Assembly: GCF_001426755.1 (NCBI RefSeq)
Contig: NZ_LMFJ01000002.1
Span: 233,498 to 297,497 of the forward strand
Reading direction: 5' to 3'
Length of the DNA: 64,000 bases
Source of the DNA: Aeromicrobium sp. Root495
GTDB taxonomy: Bacteria; Actinomycetota; Actinomycetes; Propionibacteriales; Nocardioidaceae
Made by a program: the position numbers and the translations under genes. Of this stretch, positions 25,565 to 32,524 are shown piece by piece (the stretch's first letter is position 1; the number at the start of each line of letters is the position of its first letter). The notes beneath the pieces were generated by a model that did no database searches, had not been told where the DNA came from, and was given only the letters and a program-made list of their open reading frames with translations.

Positions 25565-26817
25565 TTGCCCCGCGACGGCAGCCGCACTGCGTCGACACCG
25601 TGCTTGAGCATGTAGTGGCCCACGTTGATCGCGGGGTGCCGCTTGGGCCTTGGCTCCTTGCCGGCACCCATGCGCCACATCTGGACCGTGTAGTACGTCA
25701 GCTCGGTCACGCTGTCGATCATGCGGATGCCGCTGCGGTGCACTGTCACCTCGGCATGGTCAGCGGCACCGGTCAGCAGGTCACCGGGCACGTCGGGCTC
25801 CAGGGTGAGCGGACGGCCGAGACCGACGACGTCGATCGCTCCGCTTGCGACGGCCTCCGCCATGACCGACGCCGTGCGGAACCCGCCGGTGAGCATGAGC
25901 GGAAGATCGGGGCGCTCGGCACGGACCCTCTCGGCGTACTCGAGGAAGTAGGCCTCGCGCTGGCGGGTGCTCTCCTTGACCTCGCGGCCGTCGTCACTGC
26001 GGACGCCGAGCATCGCGGCCGAGGCATAGGTACCGCCCGACACCTCGAGCAGGTCGATCCCCTCGTCGGCGAGCGCGTGCACGACCTCGAGCGACTCGTC
26101 CTCGCCGAAGCCACCGCGCTGGAAGTCGGCGGAGTTGAGCTTGATGGACAGCACCTTGTCGCCGATCTCGGCGCGCATGGCACGAACGACCTCGAGCACG
26201 AATCGTCGACGCTTCTCGGGCGTCCCGCCCCACGCGTCGGTCCGCACGTTGGCGAGCGGAGAGAGGAACTGGCTCACGAGGTAGCCGTGGGCCCCGTGGA
26301 TCTGGACACCGTCGAAACCGGCCCGCGTCACGATGCGCGCGGTGGTGGCGAAGCGCTTGATGATCTCCACGATCTCCGCCTCGGGGAGGGCCCGGGGGCG
26401 GGCGAACGACTTGGCCGTCCCGGGCACGGCGAGGGCCGACGGTGCGACCGGTTGACGGGTCAGGGTGCGTGGTGTCTGACGGCCGGGGTGGTTGATCTGC
26501 ACGAGCGCCACCGAGCCCTGCGCCTTGACGATCGAAGCCCACTCCTCGAGGTCGGCGAGGTGCCGCTCGTCCTCGACGACGACATTGCCGGGCTCGCCGA
26601 TGTGACGGCGGTCGACCATGACGTTGCCCGTGACCGTGAGGCCCTGTCCGCTCCCGGCCCACCGCCCGTAGAGCGTCTTGATCTCGTCGCCGGGCGAGAA
26701 GTCAGGGCCGGAGAGGCACTCGCTCAACGCCGCCTTGGCCATCCGGTTGGGCAGCACCGTGCCGTTGCGGAGCGTGAAGGGCGACGCCAGGACGTCGAGG
26801 TCGGTCGTGAGGGTCAT
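25561..26817 (-). CDS. NADH:flavin oxidoreductase / old yellow enzyme family
   Basis: A 418-residue FMN-dependent TIM-barrel protein with FTLRNGTVLPNRMAKAALSE, QINHPGRQTP, the IHGAHGYLVSQFLSPLAN substrate/FMN motif with RTDAWGG, and GLGRPL. The length fits an OYE-type enzyme without the C-terminal iron-sulfur and FAD domains of dienoyl-CoA reductase. It probably reduces activated alkenes of unknown identity. It is the first gene of an operon with a coupled TetR regulator, a typical xenobiotic-response layout. ATG 26817 has a good promoter directly upstream. Confidence 0.9.
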   Translation of the reverse strand: MTLTTDLDVLASPFTLRNGTVLPNRMAKAALSECLSGPDFSPGDEIKTLYGRWAGSGQGLTVTGNVMVDRRHIGEPGNVVVEDERHLADLEEWASIVKAQGSVALVQINHPGRQTPRTLTRQPVAPSALAVPGTAKSFARPRALPEAEIVEIIKRFATTARIVTRAGFDGVQIHGAHGYLVSQFLSPLANVRTDAWGGTPEKRRRFVLEVVRAMRAEIGDKVLSIKLNSADFQRGGFGEDESLEVVHALADEGIDLLEVSGGTYASAAMLGVRSDDGREVKESTRQREAYFLEYAERVRAERPDLPLMLTGGFRTASVMAEAVASGAIDVVGLGRPLTLEPDVPGDLLTGAADHAEVTVHRSGIRMIDSVTELTYYTVQMWRMGAGKEPRPKRHPAINVGHYMLKHGVDAVRLPSRGK

Positions 26818-26824
26818 GCCGTTA

Positions 26825-26853
26825 CTCTTATGCAGGTCTACATAGTTTGTCAA
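26825..26853 (-). promoter_or_regulatory. Promoter of oxidoreductase-tetR operon
   Basis: On the minus strand TTGACA (26848-26853), a 17-nt spacer and TAAGAG (26825-26830) place the transcription start about 7 nt later, at the ATG (26817). The spacer holds a TATG-N8-CATA dyad that may be part of the TetR operator (weak). Confidence 0.65.
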
Positions 26854-26869
26854 TGCTGGCCGGACATGC

Positions 26870-26896
26870 AAAAGCCCCGCCGACAGGGACGGGGCT
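26870..26896 (-). terminator. Intrinsic terminator of anti-sigma-like gene
   Basis: On the minus strand AGCCCCG pairs with CGGGGCT over a 10-nt loop and is followed by TTTT. It is one of the few classical terminators with a T-run in the window. Confidence 0.8.
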
Positions 26897-26913
26897 CGGG
26901 GAGGTGGTGCGGT

Positions 26914-27309
26914 CTAGCGCTGGACGGAGAGCTCGGCGTTGACGCGGGTTCCTTGCGTCATGTCGACCCACCAGCGGTCCGCTACTCGAGCGATGATCGA
27001 GAGCCCGCGGCCGCTGAGCGAGTCCTCGTCGAAGTCGATGGGCTTGAGCGAGGCGCCCTCACCGCCGTCTCTGACGCTGATCTCCAGCAGGCCCTTCGTG
27101 ATGGCCCACGTGATCTCGATGCTGTTGTCCTGGCCGGGGTCGCCGTGGCACACGGCGTTGGCGACCATCTCGCTCAGCACGATCAGGGCATCGTCGATGA
27201 CGCTGCTCGACGCTCCGTTGAGCGTCAGGAACGACGCCAGCTTGGTGCGTGCGATGCTGGCGGTGGCGGGCTCGAAAGGAAGCTGCCACCGGGCCTGGGT
27301 TGCGCTCAA
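26914..27309 (-). CDS. RsbW-like ATP-binding protein (anti-sigma factor type)
   Basis: A 131-residue GHKL ATPase with the N-box VLSEMVANAVCHG, the DGG of the G1 box and GRGLSIIARVADRW (G2). It resembles RsbW/SpoIIAB-type serine kinases that hold sigma factors, but no anti-sigma antagonist or sigma gene adjoins it. The start is an unusual TTG (27309) supported by GAGGAG 6-7 nt upstream. It is divergent from the rhodanese gene and followed by a true terminator. The partner is unknown. Confidence 0.85.
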   Translation of the reverse strand: MSATQARWQLPFEPATASIARTKLASFLTLNGASSSVIDDALIVLSEMVANAVCHGDPGQDNSIEITWAITKGLLEISVRDGGEGASLKPIDFDEDSLSGRGLSIIARVADRWWVDMTQGTRVNAELSVQR

Positions 27310-27476
27310 GAGTGGCTCCTCACGGCACGACGAGGCCGCGACACAGCCTGATCGGCGAGAGAATCACGAAGCACTAGTCCAAAGTAACCAGTCAGTTGGG
27401 GTCATGGCCAGCCCAGAGCGTGAAATTTAAATCACGAGTGTTCAGCCAGATTCCGTCGTCAAGGAGGTCGAGAGCC

Positions 27477-27785
27477 ATGCAGGTACCCACCATCGAGGTC
27501 GACCAGGTACCCGATCCGTCGGCGGAGGGGGTACTAGTCATCGATGTCCGCGAACCGCACGAATGGGCCGAGGGACACATCGACGGCGCCCTTCACGTCC
27601 CGCTCGGCGACCTGCCCACCCGCGTGGGCGAGCTGGACCCGCAGACCACGACGTACGTGGTGTGCCACCTGGGCGGCCGTTCCGCGCGCGCCGTGGCGTG
27701 GCTGCAGCAGCAGGGCCACGACGTCGTGAACGTTGCGGGTGGCATGGACGCCTGGGAGGCCGCCGGCCGCCCCACCGTCCGCTGA
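27477..27785 (+). CDS. Single-domain rhodanese (thiosulfate sulfurtransferase-like)
   Basis: A 102-residue rhodanese domain with VLVIDVREPHEWAEGHIDGA, an HVPLGDLP strand and the active-site loop VVCHLGGRSARA with the sulfur-carrying cysteine. Such small proteins move persulfide sulfur in the cytoplasm or handle reactive sulfur. AAGGAGG lies 9 nt before the ATG at 27477. The leader holds the AT-rich CGTGA-AATTTAAA-TCACG (27419-27436), a candidate regulatory dyad or -10 region. It is convergent with the HU gene. Confidence 0.9.
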   Translation: MQVPTIEVDQVPDPSAEGVLVIDVREPHEWAEGHIDGALHVPLGDLPTRVGELDPQTTTYVVCHLGGRSARAVAWLQQQGHDVVNVAGGMDAWEAAGRPTVR

Positions 27786-27795
27786 CCCCCGCGAC

Positions 27796-27913
27796 GGTTT
27801 ACCACGGTCCCAAGGCAAACCTCGCACTCTCGACGTCACCCCACGGCAAGCGCCTTCGCCCCACGGGTTGCAACCCGTGGGAAGAGATGTTCTCCGTGGG
27901 ACCGTGGTAAACC
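27796..27913. repeat. Intergenic palindromic repeat, family A copy 1
   Basis: A 118-base element with perfect 17-bp terminal inverted repeats (27796-27812 and 27897-27913) starting GGTTTACCACGG. An internal 22-base perfect palindrome lies at 27860-27881. The left half also carries GGCAAACCT and CCACGGCAAGC. The element at 61375-61480 has the same ends and both internal blocks in the same order, so they are relatives. It lies between convergent rhodanese and HU genes. Confidence 0.8.
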
Positions 27914-27930
27914 GATGCCCTGGGACAGAC

Positions 27931-27963
27931 GAAGCCCCTCGACCCAGTGGGTCGAGGGGCTTC
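27931..27963 (-). terminator. Terminator of HU gene
   Basis: Arms of 16 bp (27931-27946 and 27948-27963) around a single central base form a very stable hairpin 16 bases after the HU stop codon. No U-run. Confidence 0.65.
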
Positions 27964-27979
27964 GTATGACCAGGCGGTC

Positions 27980-28258
27980 TTACTTGGCCGCGGCCTTGAG
28001 GCGCGAGCCGGCGCTGACCTTGACGCCGTGTCCGGCGGGGATCTCGATGGTCTCGCCGGTGGCGGGGTTGCGGCCCGTGCGGGCGGCGCGAGCAACGCGC
28101 TCGACGGAGAGGATGCCGGGGATCGACACCTTCTCGCCCTTGGCCACGGCGTCGACGAGGACGTCCGCGAAGGCGGAGAGGACCGAGTCGGCGTCGGTCT
28201 TGCTGGTTCCGGCCTTCTCGGCCAGGGCCGAGACGAGGTCGCTGCGGGTGATGGCCAC
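27980..28258 (-). CDS. hup: HU-family DNA-binding protein
   Basis: A 92-residue nucleoid protein with the HU/IHF fold: ITRSDLVSALAEKAG, KVSIPGILSVERVARAARTGRNPATGE (the DNA-clasping arm with the intercalating proline) and a short AAAK end. It lacks the long Lys/Ala tail of mycobacterial HupB, so it is the short bacterial type. The start is GTG 28258 with AAGGAG 6 nt upstream. It is followed by a strong hairpin and is transcribed alone. Confidence 0.93.
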   Translation of the reverse strand: MAITRSDLVSALAEKAGTSKTDADSVLSAFADVLVDAVAKGEKVSIPGILSVERVARAARTGRNPATGETIEIPAGHGVKVSAGSRLKAAAK

Positions 28259-28374
28259 TGCATGCTCCTTGAGAGTTCGAATGGGATTCCGCCTGTCAGT
28301 CTAGGCAGAACTCCCTGACATTCCGCGGTACCCCGGGGGTTTCGGCGAGCCCCGGCGGGTGGTAGGGGCCCCGG

Positions 28375-29457
28375 TCAGGGTGCGCCGGGGCCCAGGTCGA
28401 GCCGGCTCCAGCTGTCGCCGGCGTCGTCGCTGACGTAGGACTTGCCCCGCTCGTTGGCCCCGAGACCGGACGCCGTGGCGACGAGCAACGACCCCGACGA
28501 CTGGACGTCGTCGGTCTGGCCGGGGAGGTCGAAGGCGCTGAATCCGCCCTCCGTGGGGGCCGCCCGATACCAACCGGTCTCGGTGTCGCCCACCAGGATC
28601 GAGCCGTCGGACGCGATCGCCGCCGACGGGTCGTGCACCTGCTTGAGGGTCCCGATCCTTCTGATTCCAGCGGTTTCTCCGGTTCCACGACCGCCCCACA
28701 CCTCGGTGGTGGCCTTCGCGCTCATGTCGTCGCCGAGGGTGAGGGCCACCGTGCCCTGCGCGGCCAGGAGCTGCATCGGATAGTGCCCCTTGGCCGGTGT
28801 GATGGGGACGCTGCCGCCGGGGTCGAGCGTCACGCTCACGCCGCCGGCGTCCGGCTGCACGAGCGTGGCGAGACGACCGGTGGAGGTGTCGACCTGGCGC
28901 TGGCCGGAGTCCTGGCTGGCGGCCAGCGGGTTCACGGTGCGCGGGCCGGGGCGGAGCACGGCCTGCACCTCGCCGGTGCCGACGACGACGTCGCCCTGCG
29001 CGGCACTCTCCACCTCGGGTCCGGTGCGCAGGCGCTGTGTCTGGCCGTCGGGATCGATCATGGTGACGCGCGGAGGCTTCGTGAAGTCGGCCTCGGAGTC
29101 CACGAGGAAGAAGGTGTTGCCCGCCATCGCGGCCTCGGTGAACTGCGGAGCGAAGTCCTCGCGCACGACCTTCCCCTCGGGGTCGAGAAGGCGCCAGACC
29201 GTCTTGCTCTCCTCCCCGCCCTCCTGGTCCTGGATGCCGAAGAGGGCGAGCGCCGACCCGTCGCGGGCAATCTCGACACGCTGGGGCCCCGAGGCCACGG
29301 ACACGACGTCGCGCGGCGAGGCGTCCTCGTCGTAGAGCACCCGGTAGTACGGCGTGCTCCGGAAGTCGTCGCCGTCCTTGTCCGACCCGGAGCCGGAGCC
29401 GCAGGCGGTGAGGGGCACCAGGAGGACAGCGACGAGGGCGGTGCGCAGCGCAGTCAT
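28375..29457 (-). CDS. Lipoprotein with BNR-like repeats
   Basis: A 360-residue exported lipoprotein: a short signal ending in the lipobox LTAC (Cys19), a Gly/Ser/Asp-rich spacer, then beta-strand repeats typical of propellers, ending with the BNR/Asp-box-like SDDAGDSWSRL. It is expected on the outer face of the membrane; function unknown. A TAGGGT 6 nt before the ATG predicts a leaderless mRNA. It stands between HU and aat, with no coupling to either. Confidence 0.75.
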   Translation of the reverse strand: MTALRTALVAVLLVPLTACGSGSGSDKDGDDFRSTPYYRVLYDEDASPRDVVSVASGPQRVEIARDGSALALFGIQDQEGGEESKTVWRLLDPEGKVVREDFAPQFTEAAMAGNTFFLVDSEADFTKPPRVTMIDPDGQTQRLRTGPEVESAAQGDVVVGTGEVQAVLRPGPRTVNPLAASQDSGQRQVDTSTGRLATLVQPDAGGVSVTLDPGGSVPITPAKGHYPMQLLAAQGTVALTLGDDMSAKATTEVWGGRGTGETAGIRRIGTLKQVHDPSAAIASDGSILVGDTETGWYRAAPTEGGFSAFDLPGQTDDVQSSGSLLVATASGLGANERGKSYVSDDAGDSWSRLDLGPGAP

Positions 29458-29463
29458 CCTTGG

Positions 29464-29469
29464 ACCCTA
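29464..29469 (-). promoter_or_regulatory. -10 element for lipoprotein gene (leaderless)
   Basis: TAGGGT on the minus strand, 6 nt before the ATG at 29457. Confidence 0.5.
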
Positions 29470-29479
29470 CGCAGTGGCG

Positions 29480-30133
29480 TCACAGCCAGCGCGCAGGAAG
29501 TGGCTCCTGCGTGCGGTCGCGGATCTCCGCGAGGTACCGCTCGCGTGGCCACTCCGTGACACCCAGACCGGCCAGGTGCGGGGTGGACCACTGCACGTCG
29601 ATGAGCCGGTCCGGCCCCACGACGTCGACGAGTCCCATGAGCGCGACCTTGGACGCGTCGCGCGCCGTGTGGAACATCGACTCACCGGCGAACAGTCCAC
29701 CGACGGCGAGCCCGTAGAGGCCGCCGACGAGCGTGCCGTCGGCGTCGCGCGTCTCGACCGAGTGCGCCCAGCCGAGCCGGTGCAGGAGCACATAGGCCTC
29801 GCGGACGTCGGCGTCGATCCACGCCCCCGGCCGCGAGGGGTCCGCGCACGCGTCGATGACGTCCTCGAACGCCTCGTCCACGGTGACCGTGAAGTGCCGC
29901 GCCGACTTGCCGAGCGAGCGGCTCACCTTGAGCGCCCCCGGCTCGAGGACGCCGCGGCGCACCGGCGACCACCACAGGAGCTCGCCGTCGTGCGGCATGG
30001 GGAACGCACCCGTGCGGTAGGCCGCCACGACGGTGGACGGCTCCAGGTCGGCACCGGCGGCCACGCAGTCGTCCTCCGGCCAGGCCTCGGGGTCGAAGTC
30101 CCACGGCGAGGGCGGGAGCGGGACGGGACTCAT
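29480..30133 (-). CDS. aat: Leucyl/phenylalanyl-tRNA--protein transferase
   Basis: Transfers Leu or Phe from charged tRNA to the N-terminus of proteins with basic first residues, marking them for ClpAP/ClpS-type degradation. The 217-residue protein has FPMPHDGELLWWSP, RRGVLEPGALKVSRSLGKSARHF, WAHSVETRD and the signature GLYGLAVGGLFAGESMFH. The ATG at 30133 overlaps the stop of the APH-like gene (ATGA). No clp gene is nearby. Confidence 0.95.
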   Translation of the reverse strand: MSPVPLPPSPWDFDPEAWPEDDCVAAGADLEPSTVVAAYRTGAFPMPHDGELLWWSPVRRGVLEPGALKVSRSLGKSARHFTVTVDEAFEDVIDACADPSRPGAWIDADVREAYVLLHRLGWAHSVETRDADGTLVGGLYGLAVGGLFAGESMFHTARDASKVALMGLVDVVGPDRLIDVQWSTPHLAGLGVTEWPRERYLAEIRDRTQEPLPARWL

Positions 30134-31089
30134 GCGTCCACGACCCGCATCAGCTGGTGGCGTGGCGCCACGCCCCACTCGGCGATCTCGTCGGCGTCGG
30201 CGAGCTGGAGCGTGTCCACCCACACGAGGCAGCGGTTCACGGCCTGCGTGAAAGCCGTGGCCTCGAACAGTGCGGCCATGGTGCGACGGTCGGCGACGTC
30301 GCCCCACACCTCGAAGTACGCGTCGCGCACCGGGCCCCACTCCACCGTGTCGTCCTGGCTGATGATCCCGAACGGCACGCGCAGCACCTCCACGGCGTGA
30401 GCCCACTGGACGTCGCCGAAGTCGAAGACCTTGAGGTCGGCGAAGGCGTTGTCGGGATGGACGTCCCCGTGCTGCAGGCTGGAGGGGACGGGCGAGCGCT
30501 CGAGCACGACGGCTGCCTCGACGAGGTCGGCGCGCCGGTCCTCCAGCGCGGCCAGGTCGTCGGGCCGAAGGCGCGACGGATGGCCGGCCGGAAGGTTGCT
30601 CAGCTGCTCGACGAGGCTGTCGAACCGCTCCGGGACCCGAGGAGGCGAGCAGTCGTGCACGCCCAGGCCGACCAGCTCGTCCCGGCGGTCGGCCACCCGG
30701 CGCTGCAGCGCTGCCGCGTGCTGGATCAGCCTGACCCAGTCGTCGGTGGTGGGGTTCCTGACCTCGCCCAGCGTGGGTCCGCGATCGGCCGTGAGCATCC
30801 AGCCACGCACCGGGTCGATCGCCACCGGCGCCGCGACGTCGTCGGGGGACAGCGTCGCGAGCAGCTGGTGGAGCGCCGGCTCGAACCCCATGGAGGGCGT
30901 GTTGGCCTTGAACCAGAGCCTGCCGTGGTCGGTGGGCACCGTGAGCTGGGTCGACCACGGCCTGACCCGCACCTGGTCCAGCGGCCCGCTCAGGCGCCGT
31001 CCCGACTCCTCGACCCGGTCATGCACCCAGGCCTCGACGTCGTGCCGCCACGCCTGCGACGTGACCAGCGACGAGAAGGGCTGGACCAT
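30130..31089 (-). CDS. APH-family phosphotransferase
   Basis: A 319-residue protein with the aminoglycoside-phosphotransferase kinase fold: the Brenner-type SSLQHGDVHPDNAF (catalytic Asp, Asn) and the VFDFGDVQWAH metal motif. The N-lobe lacks an obvious P-loop lysine motif, as often in this family. The substrate may be a small metabolite such as a sugar or amino alcohol; antibiotic resistance cannot be inferred. Leaderless start at ATG 31089; aat is translationally coupled downstream. Confidence 0.82.
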   Translation of the reverse strand: MVQPFSSLVTSQAWRHDVEAWVHDRVEESGRRLSGPLDQVRVRPWSTQLTVPTDHGRLWFKANTPSMGFEPALHQLLATLSPDDVAAPVAIDPVRGWMLTADRGPTLGEVRNPTTDDWVRLIQHAAALQRRVADRRDELVGLGVHDCSPPRVPERFDSLVEQLSNLPAGHPSRLRPDDLAALEDRRADLVEAAVVLERSPVPSSLQHGDVHPDNAFADLKVFDFGDVQWAHAVEVLRVPFGIISQDDTVEWGPVRDAYFEVWGDVADRRTMAALFEATAFTQAVNRCLVWVDTLQLADADEIAEWGVAPRHQLMRVVDA

Positions 31090-31095
31090 GGCGAA

Positions 31096-31101
31096 AGCGT
31101 A
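31096..31101 (-). promoter_or_regulatory. -10 element for APH/aat operon (leaderless)
   Basis: TACGCT on the minus strand, 6 nt before the ATG at 31089. Confidence 0.55.
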
Positions 31102-31146
31102 CGGCTCGAAGGGCGTCATCACCGTGCGTCTGGAACGCTGATCCCC

Positions 31147-31821
31147 ATGAGTGTGCGTTCGAAGGCAGCCGGAGCGCTGGCCCCGCAGGTCGCGTCCGGC
31201 TTCGTCAGGTCTGCCCTCGATCGGGCGATCGACGGCGTCGGTCCCCTCCGCCCAGTCAAGAAGGCGGCCGACAGCAAGCTCGTCGACGCCGGCGGCGACG
31301 TCGAGAAGGCCATCACCGCAATGGTCCGGTCGCACACCGCGGTGGCCGGGATCCAGGGCTTCGTCACCAACCTGGGCGGCATCGCCGCCTTCGCCGTGAG
31401 CGTCCCCGCCAACGCCGTGGGCGTGACGCTCGTGCAGTGCCACCTCGTGGCGGGCATCGCGCACCTGCGCGGCTACGACATCGAGAACCCTCGCGTTCGC
31501 AACGCGATCCTCGCCTGCATGCTGGGCGAGGACGAGGTGCGTTCCCTCGTGAAGAAGGGCCGGCTTCCCGGTGACCCCATGGTCCTGGCCACAGCCCCCG
31601 CGCACGACGCCGAGCTGGACCAGCGACTCTCGCACGAGGTCACCAAGGCGCTCGTGGGGCGCACGGTCGGCCGGCGGACGGTCACGATGATCGGTCGTCG
31701 CGTCCCGTTCCTCGGTGGTGCCGTCGGTGCGTCCAGCGACGCGTGGTCGACGTGGCAGATCGCCCAGTACGCGACGAGCGAGCTGCGGAACCGCCGACAC
31801 ATCCAGGCGCCGAAGGGCTGA
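31147..31821 (+). CDS. EcsC-family protein
   Basis: A 224-residue protein with a central amphipathic-hydrophobic stretch (NLGGIAAFAVSVPANAVGVT), LVQCHLVAGIAHLRGYD and the C-terminal signature GAVGASSDAWSTWQIAQYA found in the EcsC family. The family is named for a protein of the Bacillus ecs transporter operon; biochemical role unknown. No ABC transporter gene is adjacent. The ATG at 31147 is preceded by AACGCT at 7 nt, a near match to the leaderless -10 pattern. Confidence 0.75.
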   Translation: MSVRSKAAGALAPQVASGFVRSALDRAIDGVGPLRPVKKAADSKLVDAGGDVEKAITAMVRSHTAVAGIQGFVTNLGGIAAFAVSVPANAVGVTLVQCHLVAGIAHLRGYDIENPRVRNAILACMLGEDEVRSLVKKGRLPGDPMVLATAPAHDAELDQRLSHEVTKALVGRTVGRRTVTMIGRRVPFLGGAVGASSDAWSTWQIAQYATSELRNRRHIQAPKG

Positions 31822-31883
31822 TCCTTTGCCCAAGCCCTTCGGGCCCGGGAGGTACCGCCCGGCTCGATGAGGGGGACGTGCGC

Positions 31884-32447
31884 TCAGCTGCGGACGTGCA
31901 TGCGCTCGCCCTGCGGCCCGAAGATGGCGAGCGCCTCGGCCGGGACCTTCGACGTGTTGCCCAGCCAGTGCGGCGTGCGGGTGTCGAACTCGGCCACCTC
32001 GCCCGCCGTCAGCGTGAGGTCGCGGGTGCCCAGGAGCAGCCGGACCTCTCCCGACAGCACGTAGAGCCACTCGTAGCCGTCGTGAGTCTTCAGGTCCTCG
32101 ACGGTGTCGTGGGGCGGGAGGACGATCTTGTACGACTGCAGCCCGCCGGGTCGCCGCGTGAGCGGCACGAACGTCCGGCCGTGACGCACGACCGGCTTGG
32201 CCCGTACGCGGGGATCGCCGGTCTCGGGTGCGTCGACCAGCTCGTCGAGGGCCACGCGGTGGGCGGAGGCCAGCGGGAGCAGCAGCTCGAGCGTCGGCCT
32301 GCGCTGTCCTGACTCCAGGCGCGACAGCGTGCTGACCGAGATGCCGGTCTCCTCGGCGAGGTCGGTGAGGGTCGCGTCGCGCTCCAGGCGGAGCTGGCGC
32401 AGGCGGGGCCCCACGCCGCGCAGGACGCCGTCGAGGTCGTCGGTCAT
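31884..32447 (-). CDS. XRE-family regulator with C-terminal cupin domain
   Basis: A 187-residue protein with an N-terminal lambda-repressor-type helix-turn-helix (LRQLRLERDATLTDLAEETG, then STLSRLESGQRRPTLE) and a C-terminal cupin barrel (GYEWLYVLSGEVRLLLG, EVAEFDTRTPHWLGN). This layout is common in regulators that sense small molecules through the cupin. It is transcribed divergently from the oxidoreductase/methyltransferase fusion, and near-perfect dyads lie between the two starts, so it probably controls both. Confidence 0.88.
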   Translation of the reverse strand: MTDDLDGVLRGVGPRLRQLRLERDATLTDLAEETGISVSTLSRLESGQRRPTLELLLPLASAHRVALDELVDAPETGDPRVRAKPVVRHGRTFVPLTRRPGGLQSYKIVLPPHDTVEDLKTHDGYEWLYVLSGEVRLLLGTRDLTLTAGEVAEFDTRTPHWLGNTSKVPAEALAIFGPQGERMHVRS

Positions 32448-32467
32448 GCCGCGATCGTCACACACGC

Positions 32468-32495
32468 TTTGCCGCCTTGGCAAACATGTTTGTCA
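32468..32495. promoter_or_regulatory. Candidate operator of the XRE-cupin regulator
   Basis: Two overlapping dyads. TTTGCC-N5-GGCAAA spans 32468-32484, and the 18-base near-palindrome TGGCAAACATGTTTGTCA spans 32478-32495. They lie 21 bases before the regulator's start and 29 bases before the fusion gene, in the divergent region. Confidence 0.6.
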
Positions 32496-32524
32496 GAAGT
32501 GCGCGCGTCCTGCACGGTGGAGCC

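Noticed and set aside
31822..31883. Terminator between the EcsC and XRE-cupin genes
   Set aside because: Only short GCCC-TTC-GGGC and CCGGG/CCCGG pairings are visible, too weak to call.
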